DNA of 64,000 nt from contig CABUSV010000003.1 in NCBI GenBank assembly GCA_902494345.1, positions 1 to 64,000 on the forward strand, written 5' to 3'. Positions 52,491 through 61,441 of the stretch are shown piece by piece. Positions within the stretch are counted from its first letter, which is position 1. The number at the start of each line of letters is the position of its first letter. The notes under the pieces were generated by a model. That model was not told the origin of the DNA and did no database searches. It worked only from the letters and a program-made list of their open reading frames with translations. The translations under genes and the position numbers were made by a program. This DNA is from an uncultured Collinsella sp. Its GTDB lineage: Bacteria; Actinomycetota; Coriobacteriia; Coriobacteriales; Coriobacteriaceae.

Positions 52491-52500
52491 GGGTTTTCCG

Positions 52501-54378
52501 TTGCGCGTTGCATACCAAGACTGTTTTCATTTAATTGAGCCGTTGCTCGCCAAGGTCGAGAAGCCGAGTCGCTATATCGATCACGAGTGGGGCACGCTTT
52601 CCAAGGCCGATGCCGACTACCGTTGCTGCCTGATCTACCCGGATGTGTACGAGGTCGGTCTGCCCAACCAGGGCATCGCCATCCTCTACAACATCCTTAA
52701 CCAGGCCGAGGGCATCTCCTGCGAGCGCGGCTATGTGCCGTGGCCCGATATGGGTGACGCCATGCGCGAGGCAGGCATTCCGCTGCTCTCGCTCGAGGGT
52801 GCAGCGCCGGTCGCTTCGTTTGATATCGTCGGTCTGCATGTGCCGCACGAGATGGCGGTGACGAACTTCCTCGAGGCGCTCGACCTCGCTGGCATTCCGC
52901 TGTTAGCGGCCGACCGAGGTGAAGACGACCCCATCATCATCGCCGGCGGCCCCTCGGTGTACAACCCCGAGCCGTACGCGGCTTTCTTCGATGCCATCCT
53001 CATCGGTGAGGGCGAGGAATCGCTGCTCGAGACCTGCCAACTGCATCGCCGCCTGCGTGACGAAGGGGTCTCGCGCGCGCAGATTGTCGAGCAGCTTGCA
53101 TCCATTGCCGGCAACTACGTGCCGTCGCTCTATGAGGTTCGTCACGACGAGCCCTGCTCGCCGCATGGTTACACCGTGCCGCGTGAGGGCAAGGATGCGC
53201 CGACCGTGGTCTTCAAGCGCGTCGTCGAGGATTTCGGCGCCACGAATCCGCTGTCGCAGTCGTGCGTACCTTATGCGCAGCTGGTCCACGACCGCCTGTC
53301 TATCGAGATCCTGCGCGGCTGCGCCCGCGGCTGCCGTTTTTGCCAGGCCGGCATGACGTATCGCCCGGTGCGCGAGCGCTCGGCCGACCAGATCGTCTCG
53401 TCGGTGATTCAGGGTCTGGAAAAGACTGGCTATGACGAGGTGTCGCTGACCTCGCTTTCCACGACCGACCACTCCTGCATTCGCGACGTGCTTGGCAGGC
53501 TCAACCGTCGCCTGGAGGATACGGGTATTCGCGTGTCTATTCCGTCGCAGCGCCTGGATTCTTTTGGCGTGGATATGGCCGAGTCGGTCGCCGGCGAAAA
53601 GAAGGGCGGCCTGACGTTCGCGCCCGAGGCCGGCAGCCAGCGCATGCGCGACATCATTAACAAGAACGTGACCGAGGAGGACCTGGACCGTGCGGCCAAG
53701 GCGGCCTTCGAGGCCGGCTGGAACCGCATGAAGCTCTACTTTATGATGGGCCTTCCCGGCGAGCGCGACGAGGATATCGTGGCCATCGCCAATCTGGCCG
53801 ATCACGTGCTGGAGCTCGGTCGTTCCGTGGTGCCCAAGGCTCGTCGCGGCTCGATCTCGGTGTCCATCTCGGTTTCGGTCTTTATCCCCAAGGCTGCCAC
53901 GCCGTTCCAGTGGTGCCCGCAGCTCGACTACGACGACGTCAAGCGTCGCCAGAAGCTGCTTGTCACGAGTGTTCGCAATCGTGCCGTCCGCGTGCATTAC
54001 CACGATGCCGAGACCTCGCTCATCGAGGCCGCGCTGTCCCGCGCCGGTCGTGACATGACGCCCGTCATCATCGACGCTTGGCGCTCGGGCTCTCGCTTTG
54101 ACGCCTGGGTAGAGCATTTCTCGCTCGATAACTGGAAGGAGGCTGCTGCCAAAAACGGCATCGACCTCAATGAGCTCGTGCACCTGCCCTACGAGTTGGA
54201 CTGGCGCCTGCCGTGGGAGCACGTGAGCCCCGGCTGCACGCGCGGCTTCCTCGAGCGCGAGTATCGTCGCTCGCTCGAGGGCGTCACGACTCCCGACTGC
54301 ACCCGCACGTCGTGCACTGGCTGCGGGATCTGCCCCACGCTCCACGCCAAGAATGTATTGATGGGTGATCGCGCATGA
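52501..54378 (+). CDS. Radical SAM protein, TIGR03960 family
   Basis: 625 residues. An N-terminal B12-binding-like region (SLEGAAPVASFDIVGLHVPHEM) precedes the radical SAM core with the cluster motif RGCARGCRFCQAG near 282, and KGGLTFAPEAGSQRMRDIINKNV. A C-terminal Cys-rich end (CTRTSCTGCGICPTLH) may bind another cluster. The family is usually followed by a TIGR03936 gene, as here with 4-nt overlap. The reaction is unknown; an RNA or ribosome link is only suggested by its place before rplU. Confidence 0.92.
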   Translation: MRVAYQDCFHLIEPLLAKVEKPSRYIDHEWGTLSKADADYRCCLIYPDVYEVGLPNQGIAILYNILNQAEGISCERGYVPWPDMGDAMREAGIPLLSLEGAAPVASFDIVGLHVPHEMAVTNFLEALDLAGIPLLAADRGEDDPIIIAGGPSVYNPEPYAAFFDAILIGEGEESLLETCQLHRRLRDEGVSRAQIVEQLASIAGNYVPSLYEVRHDEPCSPHGYTVPREGKDAPTVVFKRVVEDFGATNPLSQSCVPYAQLVHDRLSIEILRGCARGCRFCQAGMTYRPVRERSADQIVSSVIQGLEKTGYDEVSLTSLSTTDHSCIRDVLGRLNRRLEDTGIRVSIPSQRLDSFGVDMAESVAGEKKGGLTFAPEAGSQRMRDIINKNVTEEDLDRAAKAAFEAGWNRMKLYFMMGLPGERDEDIVAIANLADHVLELGRSVVPKARRGSISVSISVSVFIPKAATPFQWCPQLDYDDVKRRQKLLVTSVRNRAVRVHYHDAETSLIEAALSRAGRDMTPVIIDAWRSGSRFDAWVEHFSLDNWKEAAAKNGIDLNELVHLPYELDWRLPWEHVSPGCTRGFLEREYRRSLEGVTTPDCTRTSCTGCGICPTLHAKNVLMGDRA

Positions 54379-55187
54379 GTGAGCGTCTGACCGATAATCC
54401 CACGCTCTTTAGACTTCGTGTTCGCTATGGCAAGCGCGATCGCCTTAAGTACCTGGGCCATCTCGAAGTGATCCATACCATTGAGCGCATCGTGCGCCGT
54501 GCGGGACTTCCCTATGCCGTCACGCAGGGCTTCTCTCCGCACATGCGCGTGGGCTTCTCTTCGGCGCTACCGGTGGGTACGTCGTCGACCTGCGAATGGT
54601 ATGACCTGTTTATGACCGAGTTCGTGGCGCTCGACGAGGCGTTTGGGCGCCTGGCTGCGGCGTCTCCGGCCGATCTGGCGCCCATCGAGGCGGCGTACAT
54701 CGACGTGCGCACGCCGGCGTTGACGGCGCAGCTCACGCGCCTGTCGTATCGCATCGACCTGCACTTGGATCCCGAGGCGCCCGTAAGCGCCGACGAGGTG
54801 CGTCGTGCGATCGACACACTGCGCGCGGACCATGGCATCGACTACGCGCGCGGCAAAAAGAGCAAGCGCTTGGATTTGGATCACACGCTCGTGGGCTATG
54901 AGCTCACGGCGGGGGAGCGCCCGGACCATTTGGTGCTCATGCTCGACACCCATGCCGACAACGAAGGCTCCATGCGTCCGGAAATTTTGCTTTCTGCTGC
55001 TGATGTTTTGTTGCAGGGCTTGACCCCGGGCGTGGATGCACCTATTGTTTCCACCGGTATGCAAGACCTCGTGACCATCTGCTCCTACGATGTCGAGCGT
55101 CAGAATCAAGCATGCGAGGACGACGAGGGCCGACTCGTCAGCCCCATACCTGTGCGAACTTGTGGATTTGCTCCACATACTCGTTGA
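54375..55187 (+). CDS. TIGR03936 (DUF2344) radical SAM-associated protein
   Basis: 270 residues: RVRYGKRDRLKYLGHLEVIHTIERIVRRA, LPYAVTQGFSPHMRVGFSSALPVG, typical of the family. It overlaps the radical SAM gene by 4 nt (ATGA) and is its dedicated partner. Function unknown. The last codons overlap the -35 box of the rplU promoter. Confidence 0.9.
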   Translation: MSERLTDNPTLFRLRVRYGKRDRLKYLGHLEVIHTIERIVRRAGLPYAVTQGFSPHMRVGFSSALPVGTSSTCEWYDLFMTEFVALDEAFGRLAAASPADLAPIEAAYIDVRTPALTAQLTRLSYRIDLHLDPEAPVSADEVRRAIDTLRADHGIDYARGKKSKRLDLDHTLVGYELTAGERPDHLVLMLDTHADNEGSMRPEILLSAADVLLQGLTPGVDAPIVSTGMQDLVTICSYDVERQNQACEDDEGRLVSPIPVRTCGFAPHTR

Positions 55188-55212
55188 CGGGGGTATTTTC
55201 GCCTGCTACTAT
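55184..55212 (+). promoter_or_regulatory. rplU-rpmA promoter
   Basis: TTGACG (55184-55189), 17-nt spacer, TACTAT (55207-55212). It lies 42 nt before the rplU ATG and overlaps the stop of the upstream gene. Confidence 0.75.
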
Positions 55213-55254
55213 ATTCGGCTGTTGCACTAACTGATGCATGAAGGGCAAGTAAAC

Positions 55255-55629
55255 ATGTACGCAATCGTTAACACGGGCGGCAAGCAGTACAAGGTCGCCA
55301 CCGACGATGTCATCACCGTCGAGAAGATCGAGGGCAATGAGGGCGACAAGGTCACCCTGCCGGTTATCTTCCTCAACGATGGCAAGAAGATCGTCACCGA
55401 TCCCGACAAGCTGGCCAAGGCCAAGGTTACCGCTCAGATCGTTGAGCAGTTCAAGGGCGAGAAGCAGCTGGTCTTCAAGTTCCACAAGCGTAAGCGCTAT
55501 CGTCGTCTGAAGGGTCACCGTCAGCAGCTCACCAAGCTGAAGATCGTGAAGGTCCAGGCTACGTCCCGCGCCAAGAAGGCTGTCAAGGCAGAGGCCGAGG
55601 CTGTTGCCGAGGCTCCCGTCGCCGAGTAG
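55255..55629 (+). CDS. rplU: 50S ribosomal protein L21
   Basis: 124 residues: MYAIVNTGGKQYKVATDD start, FKFHKRKRYRRLKGHRQQLT, typical L21. An Ala/Glu-rich tail (AEAEAVAEAPVAE) extends it by about 20 residues, as in several Coriobacteriia/actinobacterial r-proteins. ATG 55255 is the family start. Followed by rpmA at 33 nt. Confidence 0.96.
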   Translation: MYAIVNTGGKQYKVATDDVITVEKIEGNEGDKVTLPVIFLNDGKKIVTDPDKLAKAKVTAQIVEQFKGEKQLVFKFHKRKRYRRLKGHRQQLTKLKIVKVQATSRAKKAVKAEAEAVAEAPVAE

Positions 55630-55662
55630 ATTACACTCGTAACGAAAGAGTAGGTATACACA

Positions 55663-55920
55663 ATGGCACACAAAAAAGGACTCGGTTCCTCCCGTAATGG
55701 CCGTGACTCCCGCGGTCAGCGCCTTGGCACGAAGCGCTTCGCCGGCCAGACGGTAACCACGGGCACGATTCTCGTCCGTCAGCACGGCACGCACATCCAC
55801 CCGGGTGAGAACGTTGGCCGTGGCAAGGACGACACGCTGTTCGCGCTGGTCGACGGTACCGTTGAGTTCCACAAGGGTATCAAGCACAGGGTCAGCGTAC
55901 GCCCGCTCGCGAACGCGTAA
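55663..55920 (+). CDS. rpmA: 50S ribosomal protein L27
   Basis: 85 residues: MAHKKGLGSSRNGRDSRGQRLGTKRFAGQ..., ILVRQHGTHIHPGENVGRGKDDTLF. The N-terminus starts directly with the mature AHKKG, without the cleavable extension of Firmicutes L27. Confidence 0.97.
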   Translation: MAHKKGLGSSRNGRDSRGQRLGTKRFAGQTVTTGTILVRQHGTHIHPGENVGRGKDDTLFALVDGTVEFHKGIKHRVSVRPLANA

Positions 55921-55945
55921 TTCACCCTTCATAGAGCACATATGT

Positions 55946-55989
55946 GGGAGGCACTTGAGTTTTAGGATTCAAGGGTCTCCCTCTTTTTT
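55946..55989 (+). terminator. Terminator after rpmA
   Basis: GGGAG / CTCCC closing stem with an inner CTTGA/TCAAG helix, followed by TCTTTTTT. It ends immediately before the AGGAGG of obgE, so obgE expression may depend on read-through or its own start. Confidence 0.65.
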
Positions 55990-56005
55990 GTAGGAGGCGA
56001 TTCTG

Positions 56006-57472
56006 TTGTCACAGTTCACCGATATCAGCCGCATTAACGTGTGCGGCGGCGACGGCGGAGCCGGATGCATGTCGTTTAGGCGCGAGGCATTTGTCCCCAA
56101 GGGCGGCCCCGATGGCGGCGACGGCGGTCGTGGCGGCAATGTCGTCATCCAGGCCGATGCTCAGCTGTCTTCGCTGATTGATTACCGCTTTAAGCATCAC
56201 TTCCGCGCCGAGCGCGGCACGCACGGGCAGGGTGCCCGTCGTAACGGCAAGAGCGGCGAGGACCTGATTCTCAAGGTCCCTATGGGCACCGTGGTGCGCG
56301 AGCTCGACCCCGAGACGCAGACACCGATGTTCGAGATTGCCGACCTGGTGCACGACGGCGAGCGCGTCGTCGTGGCGCCCGGTGGTGCCGGTGGTCTGGG
56401 CAATACCCACTTTGTGACGTCGGTGCGCCGCGCTCCCGCGTTCGCCCAGCTGGGCGAGCCGGCCGAGGAGCACTGGATCGAGCTCGAGATGAAGCTTATG
56501 GCTGATGCCGCGCTCGTGGGCTTTCCCTCGGTGGGTAAGTCATCGCTCATTGCGCGCATGAGTGCCGCCCGCCCCAAGATCGCTGACTACCCGTTTACTA
56601 CGCTCGTGCCGAACCTCGGCATGGTGCGTGCCGGCGAATATTCTTACGTCGTTGCCGACGTCCCCGGTCTCATCGAGGGCGCGAGCGAGGGCAAGGGCCT
56701 GGGTCACCAGTTCCTGCGCCACATTGAGCGTACGGCCCTGATCATGCATGTCGTCGACATGACGGGCGGTTTTGAGGATCGCGATCCGGTTGAGGACTAT
56801 CGCATCATCAACCGCGAGCTCGAGCAGTATGGCGCCGAGCTTTCGGAGCGTCCGCAGATCGTCGTCGCTAACAAGTGCGATGCGCCGGGCACGGCTGACA
56901 AGATTGCCGACCTCAAACGCGCTGCGCTCGACGATGGACATATGTTCTTTGCCGTGTCTGCTGTGACGGGTGCCGGTCTCAATACTTTGATGCTTGCCGT
57001 GGGCGAGCAGGTGGCCAAGCTCCGCGCCGAGTTGGCTGTCTCTGATGAGCCGGTCGTTCTGCGCGACGATGAGTGGGAGCGCCGTCGCCTGCAGCGTGAG
57101 AAGCGTTTCCGCATTGTCCAGGAAGAGCCCGGTGCCTTCCGCGTGGTCGGTCGTGCCATCGAGCGCATGGTCATTCAGACCGACTGGGAAAATGAGGAGG
57201 CCGTCATTTACCTGCAGCATAAGTTTGCGCGTATGGGTGTTGACGACGCGCTCGAGAAGGCCGGTTGCCGTGCGGGCGACGAGGTCCGCATTTGCCAGCG
57301 CGCCTTTGACTTTGAGGGCGCTGAGGACTTCTCGGAGTACGAGGAGCTCGAGGATGCTGGCGAGGACGTTGCCGTTGAGGCCATTGACGTGACCGATGCT
57401 GCGGATGAGGGCGTCGAGGTTGTCGATGCGGTGGATGCCGCGGACGATGCCGAGACCTCGGAGGGCGAGTAA
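56006..57472 (+). CDS. obgE: GTPase ObgE/CgtA
   Basis: 488 residues. The glycine-rich Obg domain (CGGDGGAGCMSFRREAFVPKGGPDGGDGGRGG) covers 1-158. The GTPase domain has GFPSVGKSS, DVPGLIEGASEGKGLG, NKCD and SAV. An OCT domain lies near 350-430, then an acidic tail of about 50 residues rich in Asp/Glu/Val/Ala. It acts in 50S assembly. TTG 56006 follows AGGAGG at 8 nt. Confidence 0.96.
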   Translation: MSQFTDISRINVCGGDGGAGCMSFRREAFVPKGGPDGGDGGRGGNVVIQADAQLSSLIDYRFKHHFRAERGTHGQGARRNGKSGEDLILKVPMGTVVRELDPETQTPMFEIADLVHDGERVVVAPGGAGGLGNTHFVTSVRRAPAFAQLGEPAEEHWIELEMKLMADAALVGFPSVGKSSLIARMSAARPKIADYPFTTLVPNLGMVRAGEYSYVVADVPGLIEGASEGKGLGHQFLRHIERTALIMHVVDMTGGFEDRDPVEDYRIINRELEQYGAELSERPQIVVANKCDAPGTADKIADLKRAALDDGHMFFAVSAVTGAGLNTLMLAVGEQVAKLRAELAVSDEPVVLRDDEWERRRLQREKRFRIVQEEPGAFRVVGRAIERMVIQTDWENEEAVIYLQHKFARMGVDDALEKAGCRAGDEVRICQRAFDFEGAEDFSEYEELEDAGEDVAVEAIDVTDAADEGVEVVDAVDAADDAETSEGE

Positions 57473-57475
57473 GCC

Positions 57476-58153
57476 ATGTCGCTGCGCGGTGGAATCGGTC
57501 TGCCCGAGCTTCCTCTAGAGGACGGGCAGGAGTTTAGGCTCGGCATTATGGGTGGCACCTTTGATCCCATCCATTACGGGCACCTGGTGACCGCCGAGCA
57601 GGCGCGCGAGTCGCTCGACTTGGACGCTGTGCTCTTTATGCCGGCAGGGTCTCCCGCCTTTAAGCTTGACAAGCCGGTGACGCCTGCCGAGGACCGTTAT
57701 GCCATGACGGTCCTCGCCACCGCCGCGAACCCGGCCTTTTTGGCGAGCCGGTTCGAGATCGACCGCCCGGGCGTAACCTATACGGCCGATACGCTTCATG
57801 CCCTTCGCGACTTTTACCCGCCGCAGGTAAAGCTCTACTTTATTACGGGCGCCGACGCGATTATCGATATTGTGACCTGGCATGATGCCGAACGAATCGC
57901 TGAGCTTGCTACCTTTATTGCAGCGACGCGACCGGGCTTTGATATCGATACGGCGCGTGCCCGAATCAAAGAGTCGGGGCTGCCGTTCGACGTGCGCTAT
58001 ATTCAGATTCCGGCGCTGGCGATCAGCTCGACGAACATTCGTAAGCGAGTTGCCCGCGGCATGAGCGTGCGCTACCTTACGAGCGAGTCCGTGCTCGGTT
58101 ACATTCGCAAACGCAGGCTATATGCCGATTTGGGCCAAGAAGATTTTGAGTGA
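57476..58153 (+). CDS. nadD: Nicotinate-nucleotide adenylyltransferase
   Basis: 225 residues: GIMGGTFDPIHYGHLVTAEQA nucleotide site, ADAIIDIVTWHD and the ISSTNIRKRVA adenylyltransferase signature. It converts NaMN to NaAD. The first 20 residues are an extension before the fold, and a start further in is possible. The gene begins 3 nt after obgE. Confidence 0.94.
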   Translation: MSLRGGIGLPELPLEDGQEFRLGIMGGTFDPIHYGHLVTAEQARESLDLDAVLFMPAGSPAFKLDKPVTPAEDRYAMTVLATAANPAFLASRFEIDRPGVTYTADTLHALRDFYPPQVKLYFITGADAIIDIVTWHDAERIAELATFIAATRPGFDIDTARARIKESGLPFDVRYIQIPALAISSTNIRKRVARGMSVRYLTSESVLGYIRKRRLYADLGQEDFE

Positions 58154-58165
58154 TGGGGGTCTACG

Positions 58166-58774
58166 TTGTCGGTAGAGGATCAGTTTGAGGGCGATGAGCG
58201 CGCGCTGCTCAAGCGCATTCAAGAGCTGCTCGATGTTCGCATGAAGGATAAGCGCAAGCGCTATGTGCATTCGTTGGGTGTTGCCGAGACCGCACTTCAT
58301 CTGGCCGAGGTCTACGGCGTTGACCGCTTTGATGCCGCTGCCGCCGGCCTGATCCATGACTGGGACAAGGTTCTTTCCGATGACGAGCTCGTGGCCCGTG
58401 CGCTTCACTATGGCATCAAGGTTGCCGGTTCGCCTTCCGCCGCGACGCCGCTTTTGCATGGCCCTGTTGCCGCCTATGAGCTTCCGCAGCTTTTCCCCGA
58501 GTTGTCGCCGGCCGTTTTCCAGGCTGTCGACCGTCACACCGTGGGTGCCTGCGACATGACGCCGCTCGATATGGTGGTCTTTGTGGCCGATGCCATCGAG
58601 CCCAACCGCCACGGCGACTATGCGCATGCGCTGCGCAAGATGGTGGGGGAGTCGACGCTCGATGAGTTGTTCTTCTCCTGTTTTGCGCAGGGTCTGGTCT
58701 ATGTGATCCAGTCCGGGCGCTATCTTTATCCCACGGCTATTTCGATTTACAACCATTACGCCCAGCTGCGCTAG
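58166..58774 (+). CDS. yqeK: HD-domain YqeK-type Ap4A hydrolase
   Basis: 202 residues with the HD set: KRYVHSLGVAETALHLA (His), AAGLIHDWDK (HD), LLHGPVAAYEL and DRHTVGACDMTPLDMVVFVADAIEPNR. Family members split Ap4A to ADP. HDWDK replaces the usual HDIAK. TTG 58166 is 12 nt after nadD, the standard nadD-yqeK-rsfS order. Confidence 0.92.
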   Translation: MSVEDQFEGDERALLKRIQELLDVRMKDKRKRYVHSLGVAETALHLAEVYGVDRFDAAAAGLIHDWDKVLSDDELVARALHYGIKVAGSPSAATPLLHGPVAAYELPQLFPELSPAVFQAVDRHTVGACDMTPLDMVVFVADAIEPNRHGDYAHALRKMVGESTLDELFFSCFAQGLVYVIQSGRYLYPTAISIYNHYAQLR

Positions 58775-58801
58775 CTCGGGCTGTCTAGAAAGAGGTATTC
58801 C

Positions 58802-59257
58802 ATGGCCGACGAGACCATGACCGACGAGCAGATTCTTGAAGGTGTGGAGCACAAGAGCTTCGCCGCCACGTCCGACCGCACCGCCGCCTCGTTGTCCGCG
58901 AGCGGTGTCGCCGCCGAGGATGTCGCCCGCGCCGCCGCGCAGGCCGCCTACGACAAGAAGGGCGAGGACGTTCAGGTGCTCGACCTGACCGAGCTTTCCG
59001 ACGTATGCGACTACTTTGTGCTTGCCACCGGTACCAACAACCGCCAGGTCGATTCAATTGTCGACGAGATCGAGGAGAAGGTTGCCGAGGCTTGCGGCGA
59101 GCATCCGTTCTCCATCGAGGGCCGCGAGCAGAAGACCTGGATGCTCATGGACTACGGTTCGGTTGTCGTCCACGTCTTCACTCCTGAAGCCCGCGACTTC
59201 TATCGCCTAGAAAAACTCTGGGGCGACGCCCCCCAGCTCCCCCTCAACCTCCTCTAG
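58802..59257 (+). CDS. rsfS: Ribosome silencing factor RsfS
   Basis: 151 residues. The RsfS fold begins near residue 38 (AAQAAYDKKGEDVQVLDLTELSDVCDYFVLATG) and ends LEKLWGDAPQLPL; WMLMDYGSVVVHVF is diagnostic. The N-terminal 37 residues are a Ala/Thr-rich extension. It binds L14 and blocks subunit joining. Confidence 0.94.
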   Translation: MADETMTDEQILEGVEHKSFAATSDRTAASLSASGVAAEDVARAAAQAAYDKKGEDVQVLDLTELSDVCDYFVLATGTNNRQVDSIVDEIEEKVAEACGEHPFSIEGREQKTWMLMDYGSVVVHVFTPEARDFYRLEKLWGDAPQLPLNLL

Positions 59258-59298
59258 CGGCTCATTTGAGACGGGGTTTAGCTACCCTCACGCATATC

Positions 59299-59340
59299 GC
59301 CGGGCAGTTGCACCATTCGCAGCTGCCCGGCTTTCTTTTT
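59299..59340. terminator. Terminator between rsfS and dinB
   Basis: GCCGGGCAGTTGC / GCAGCTGCCCGGC, 13 bp with one G-T pair, 7-nt loop, then TTTCTTTTT. It serves the rightward operon; dinB converges on it. Confidence 0.88.
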
Positions 59341-59352
59341 GCCCAAAGGCGG

Positions 59353-60606
59353 TTAATCGTTGAAGCGGGATTGGCGGCCGAAGGATAGGGCGGTGTCGCC
59401 GAATTTGTCTCGGACGGCATCGATAGCGACGGAGAGGTCGCGTCGGTCGCTGGATTGGGCTCCGCGGTCGTCGACTTCGCAGAACAGGTCGGTCTGGATG
59501 CCGCCCCGATGGTCAAAGTCGCTCATGCCGATGCCTGCTAAGCGAACGTGCATTCCTTCCTGCCAGATGTTGTCGAGCAGTTCGAGTGCAACCGCCACGA
59601 AGATGTTCTCATCGTCGGTCGGATGAGGCAGCCGGCGCTGTGCCGTACGCCCGCTGCCATACGAATACTTAAGCTTGAGCGTCACCGTGGCGCCTGTTAG
59701 TCCCTGACGGCGCAGACGGCGTCCCACTGACTCTCCCAACAGCGCAATCGCCGCCTCAATATCCCCACGCTCAGTCAAATCTTTAGCAAAGGTGCGTTCA
59801 TTGCTGACCGACTTGACCTCGCGCTCTTCATCGAGACTCGTGACTTCGGAGATTTCGAGTCCCAGCGCACGCTGGCGCATGCGTTCGCCGTTGACGCCAA
59901 AAATAGAGGCCAAGGTGGATTCCGGCGCGCGCGAAAGCTCGCCGAGGGTGTAGATGCGCATGCGGCGCAGTCGCTCCTCGGCCGAGCGCCCGATGCCGCT
60001 CATGGCAGATACCGGCAGCGCGGCCAAAAAGCGCTGCTCGGTTCCGGGGCGCACGATGGTCAGCCCAAACGGCTTATCCCGCTCGCTTGCGATCTTTGCG
60101 ACCGTCTTGTTGCAGCCCACGCCAATGGAGCACGTCACTCCCAGCGCTGCCACGCGGTCGCTTATACGCCGCGCAACCAGCAGCGGGTCTTCGGGCGCAA
60201 AGCGACCCGGTGTGATATCGATAAAGGCTTCGTCGATGGATACGCGCTCTACGCGCGGCGTCTCGTCGGCGAGAATCGCCATGACCTGCGCGCTCACCTC
60301 GCGGTAGCGATCAAAATGCCCATGCGTCCAAATGGCCTGCGGGCACAGGCGCCGTGCCTCGGCCGATGGCATGGCAGAGTGCACGCCAAAGCGACGCGCC
60401 TCATACGAACACGTGGACACGACGCCACGCGAATCGGCGTCTCCGCCCACGATGAGCGGCTTTCCGCGCCATTCGGGATGATCGAGCATTTCCACGCTCG
60501 CAAAAAACGCATCGAGGTCCATCAGGCCCACCGCCGGACCCGTCCAGGGAGGCGGCGTGACGCCCATGGCATCCTCATAACCGTATGTATGTTCGCGTCT
60601 TTCCAT
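59353..60606 (-). CDS. dinB: DNA polymerase IV (Y-family)
   Basis: 417 residues with Y-family motifs LMDLDAFFASVEML, STCSYEARRFGVHSAMP, the catalytic SIDEAFIDIT, and the CSIGVGCNKTVAKIASERDKP palm. A little-finger domain occupies the C-terminal 140 residues. It copies damaged templates with low fidelity. No beta-clamp motif is obvious at the extreme C-terminus (ends GRQSRFND). No LexA box could be recognised upstream. Start ATG 60606 or 60567. Confidence 0.93.
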   Translation of the reverse strand: MERREHTYGYEDAMGVTPPPWTGPAVGLMDLDAFFASVEMLDHPEWRGKPLIVGGDADSRGVVSTCSYEARRFGVHSAMPSAEARRLCPQAIWTHGHFDRYREVSAQVMAILADETPRVERVSIDEAFIDITPGRFAPEDPLLVARRISDRVAALGVTCSIGVGCNKTVAKIASERDKPFGLTIVRPGTEQRFLAALPVSAMSGIGRSAEERLRRMRIYTLGELSRAPESTLASIFGVNGERMRQRALGLEISEVTSLDEEREVKSVSNERTFAKDLTERGDIEAAIALLGESVGRRLRRQGLTGATVTLKLKYSYGSGRTAQRRLPHPTDDENIFVAVALELLDNIWQEGMHVRLAGIGMSDFDHRGGIQTDLFCEVDDRGAQSSDRRDLSVAIDAVRDKFGDTALSFGRQSRFND

Positions 60607-60650
60607 GTCATGAGTATACCGCGCAGCTCATGTGGGGTGCGTGTATGTGC

Positions 60651-60678
60651 TTGCAAATCCCGAATTCTTGTCTAAGAT
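60651..60678 (+). promoter_or_regulatory. Candidate rpsP operon promoter
   Basis: TTGCAA (60651-60656), 16 nt, TAAGAT (60673-60678). An alternative TTCACC-N17-TATTAT lies at 60723-60751, closer to the gene. The leader would be about 55 to 125 nt. Confidence 0.4.
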
Positions 60679-60807
60679 ATGGATTTGCCCTCGACTACAC
60701 CGAAGAAGTTGGTCTCACGGACTTCACCTGCCCGCGTCGATGGCGTATTATGTTCAACTGTTTGTTTGTAGTTGCAGCCTAAAGCTGCTTGGTTGGAGGA
60801 GTTTCCT

Positions 60808-61149
60808 TTGGCAGTCAAGATTCGCCTTGCTCGTCACGGCGCTAAGAAGCGTCCGTACTACCGTGTCGTCGTCGCCGATTCCCGCGCCCCGCGTGACGGT
60901 CGTATCATCGAGGAGGTTGGCCGCTACAACCCGATGACCGCCCCCAAGACCATCAACCTCGACCTCGAGAAGATCGCCGACTGGCAGTCCAAGGGCGCTC
61001 AGCTCACCGACGCCGTCGCCGCTCTGGTCAAGGCCGCCAACGAGGGCGAGAAGACCGAGACCGTCGTCAAGAAGTCCAAGAAGCAGCTCGCCAAAGAGGC
61101 CGAGGCCGCTAAGGCTGCCGCTGAGGCCGCTGAGGGCGCCGAGGAGTAA
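60808..61149 (+). CDS. rpsP: 30S ribosomal protein S16
   Basis: 113 residues: AVKIRLARHGAKKRPYYRVVVADSRAPRDGR is the S16 signature. TTG 60808 is the start, with GGAGGAG 6 nt upstream. A Lys/Glu/Ala-rich tail of about 30 residues extends the usual 80-residue core. It leads the rpsP-khpA-rimM-trmD operon. Confidence 0.95.
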   Translation: MAVKIRLARHGAKKRPYYRVVVADSRAPRDGRIIEEVGRYNPMTAPKTINLDLEKIADWQSKGAQLTDAVAALVKAANEGEKTETVVKKSKKQLAKEAEAAKAAAEAAEGAEE

Positions 61150-61152
61150 ATC

Positions 61153-61437
61153 GTGCCTGAGGTTGACGCTGCACAGCTCGAGGGTGAGGCAATGCTCTCA
61201 GATCGCATCGCCGATCTCGTCGAATATCTCGTTGTTCAGATCGTCGACGACCCGGATTCCGTGAGCCTTGAGGTCATCGATGGTGACGACGCCTCCACGA
61301 TTGAGGTTTCGGTCGCCGAGGATGACGTCGCTAAGGTCATCGGCCGTCGTGGCCGTACCATCAAGGCCATTCGCACGCTCGCCCGTGCACTGGCCGCTCG
61401 CCTCGACACTGCTGTCGAGGTAGAGGTTCTGGGCTAG
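61153..61437 (+). CDS. khpA: KH-domain RNA-binding protein KhpA
   Basis: 94 residues with the KH core VAKVIGRRGRTIKAIRTLARALAA. The rpsP-KH-rimM-trmD order is diagnostic. GTG 61153 (AGGAG 6 nt upstream) or ATG 61192 (MLSDRIADLVEYL, usual family length) may be the start. It binds RNA, often with KhpB/Jag, in cell-growth control. Confidence 0.92.
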   Translation: MPEVDAAQLEGEAMLSDRIADLVEYLVVQIVDDPDSVSLEVIDGDDASTIEVSVAEDDVAKVIGRRGRTIKAIRTLARALAARLDTAVEVEVLG

Positions 61438-61441
61438 GACC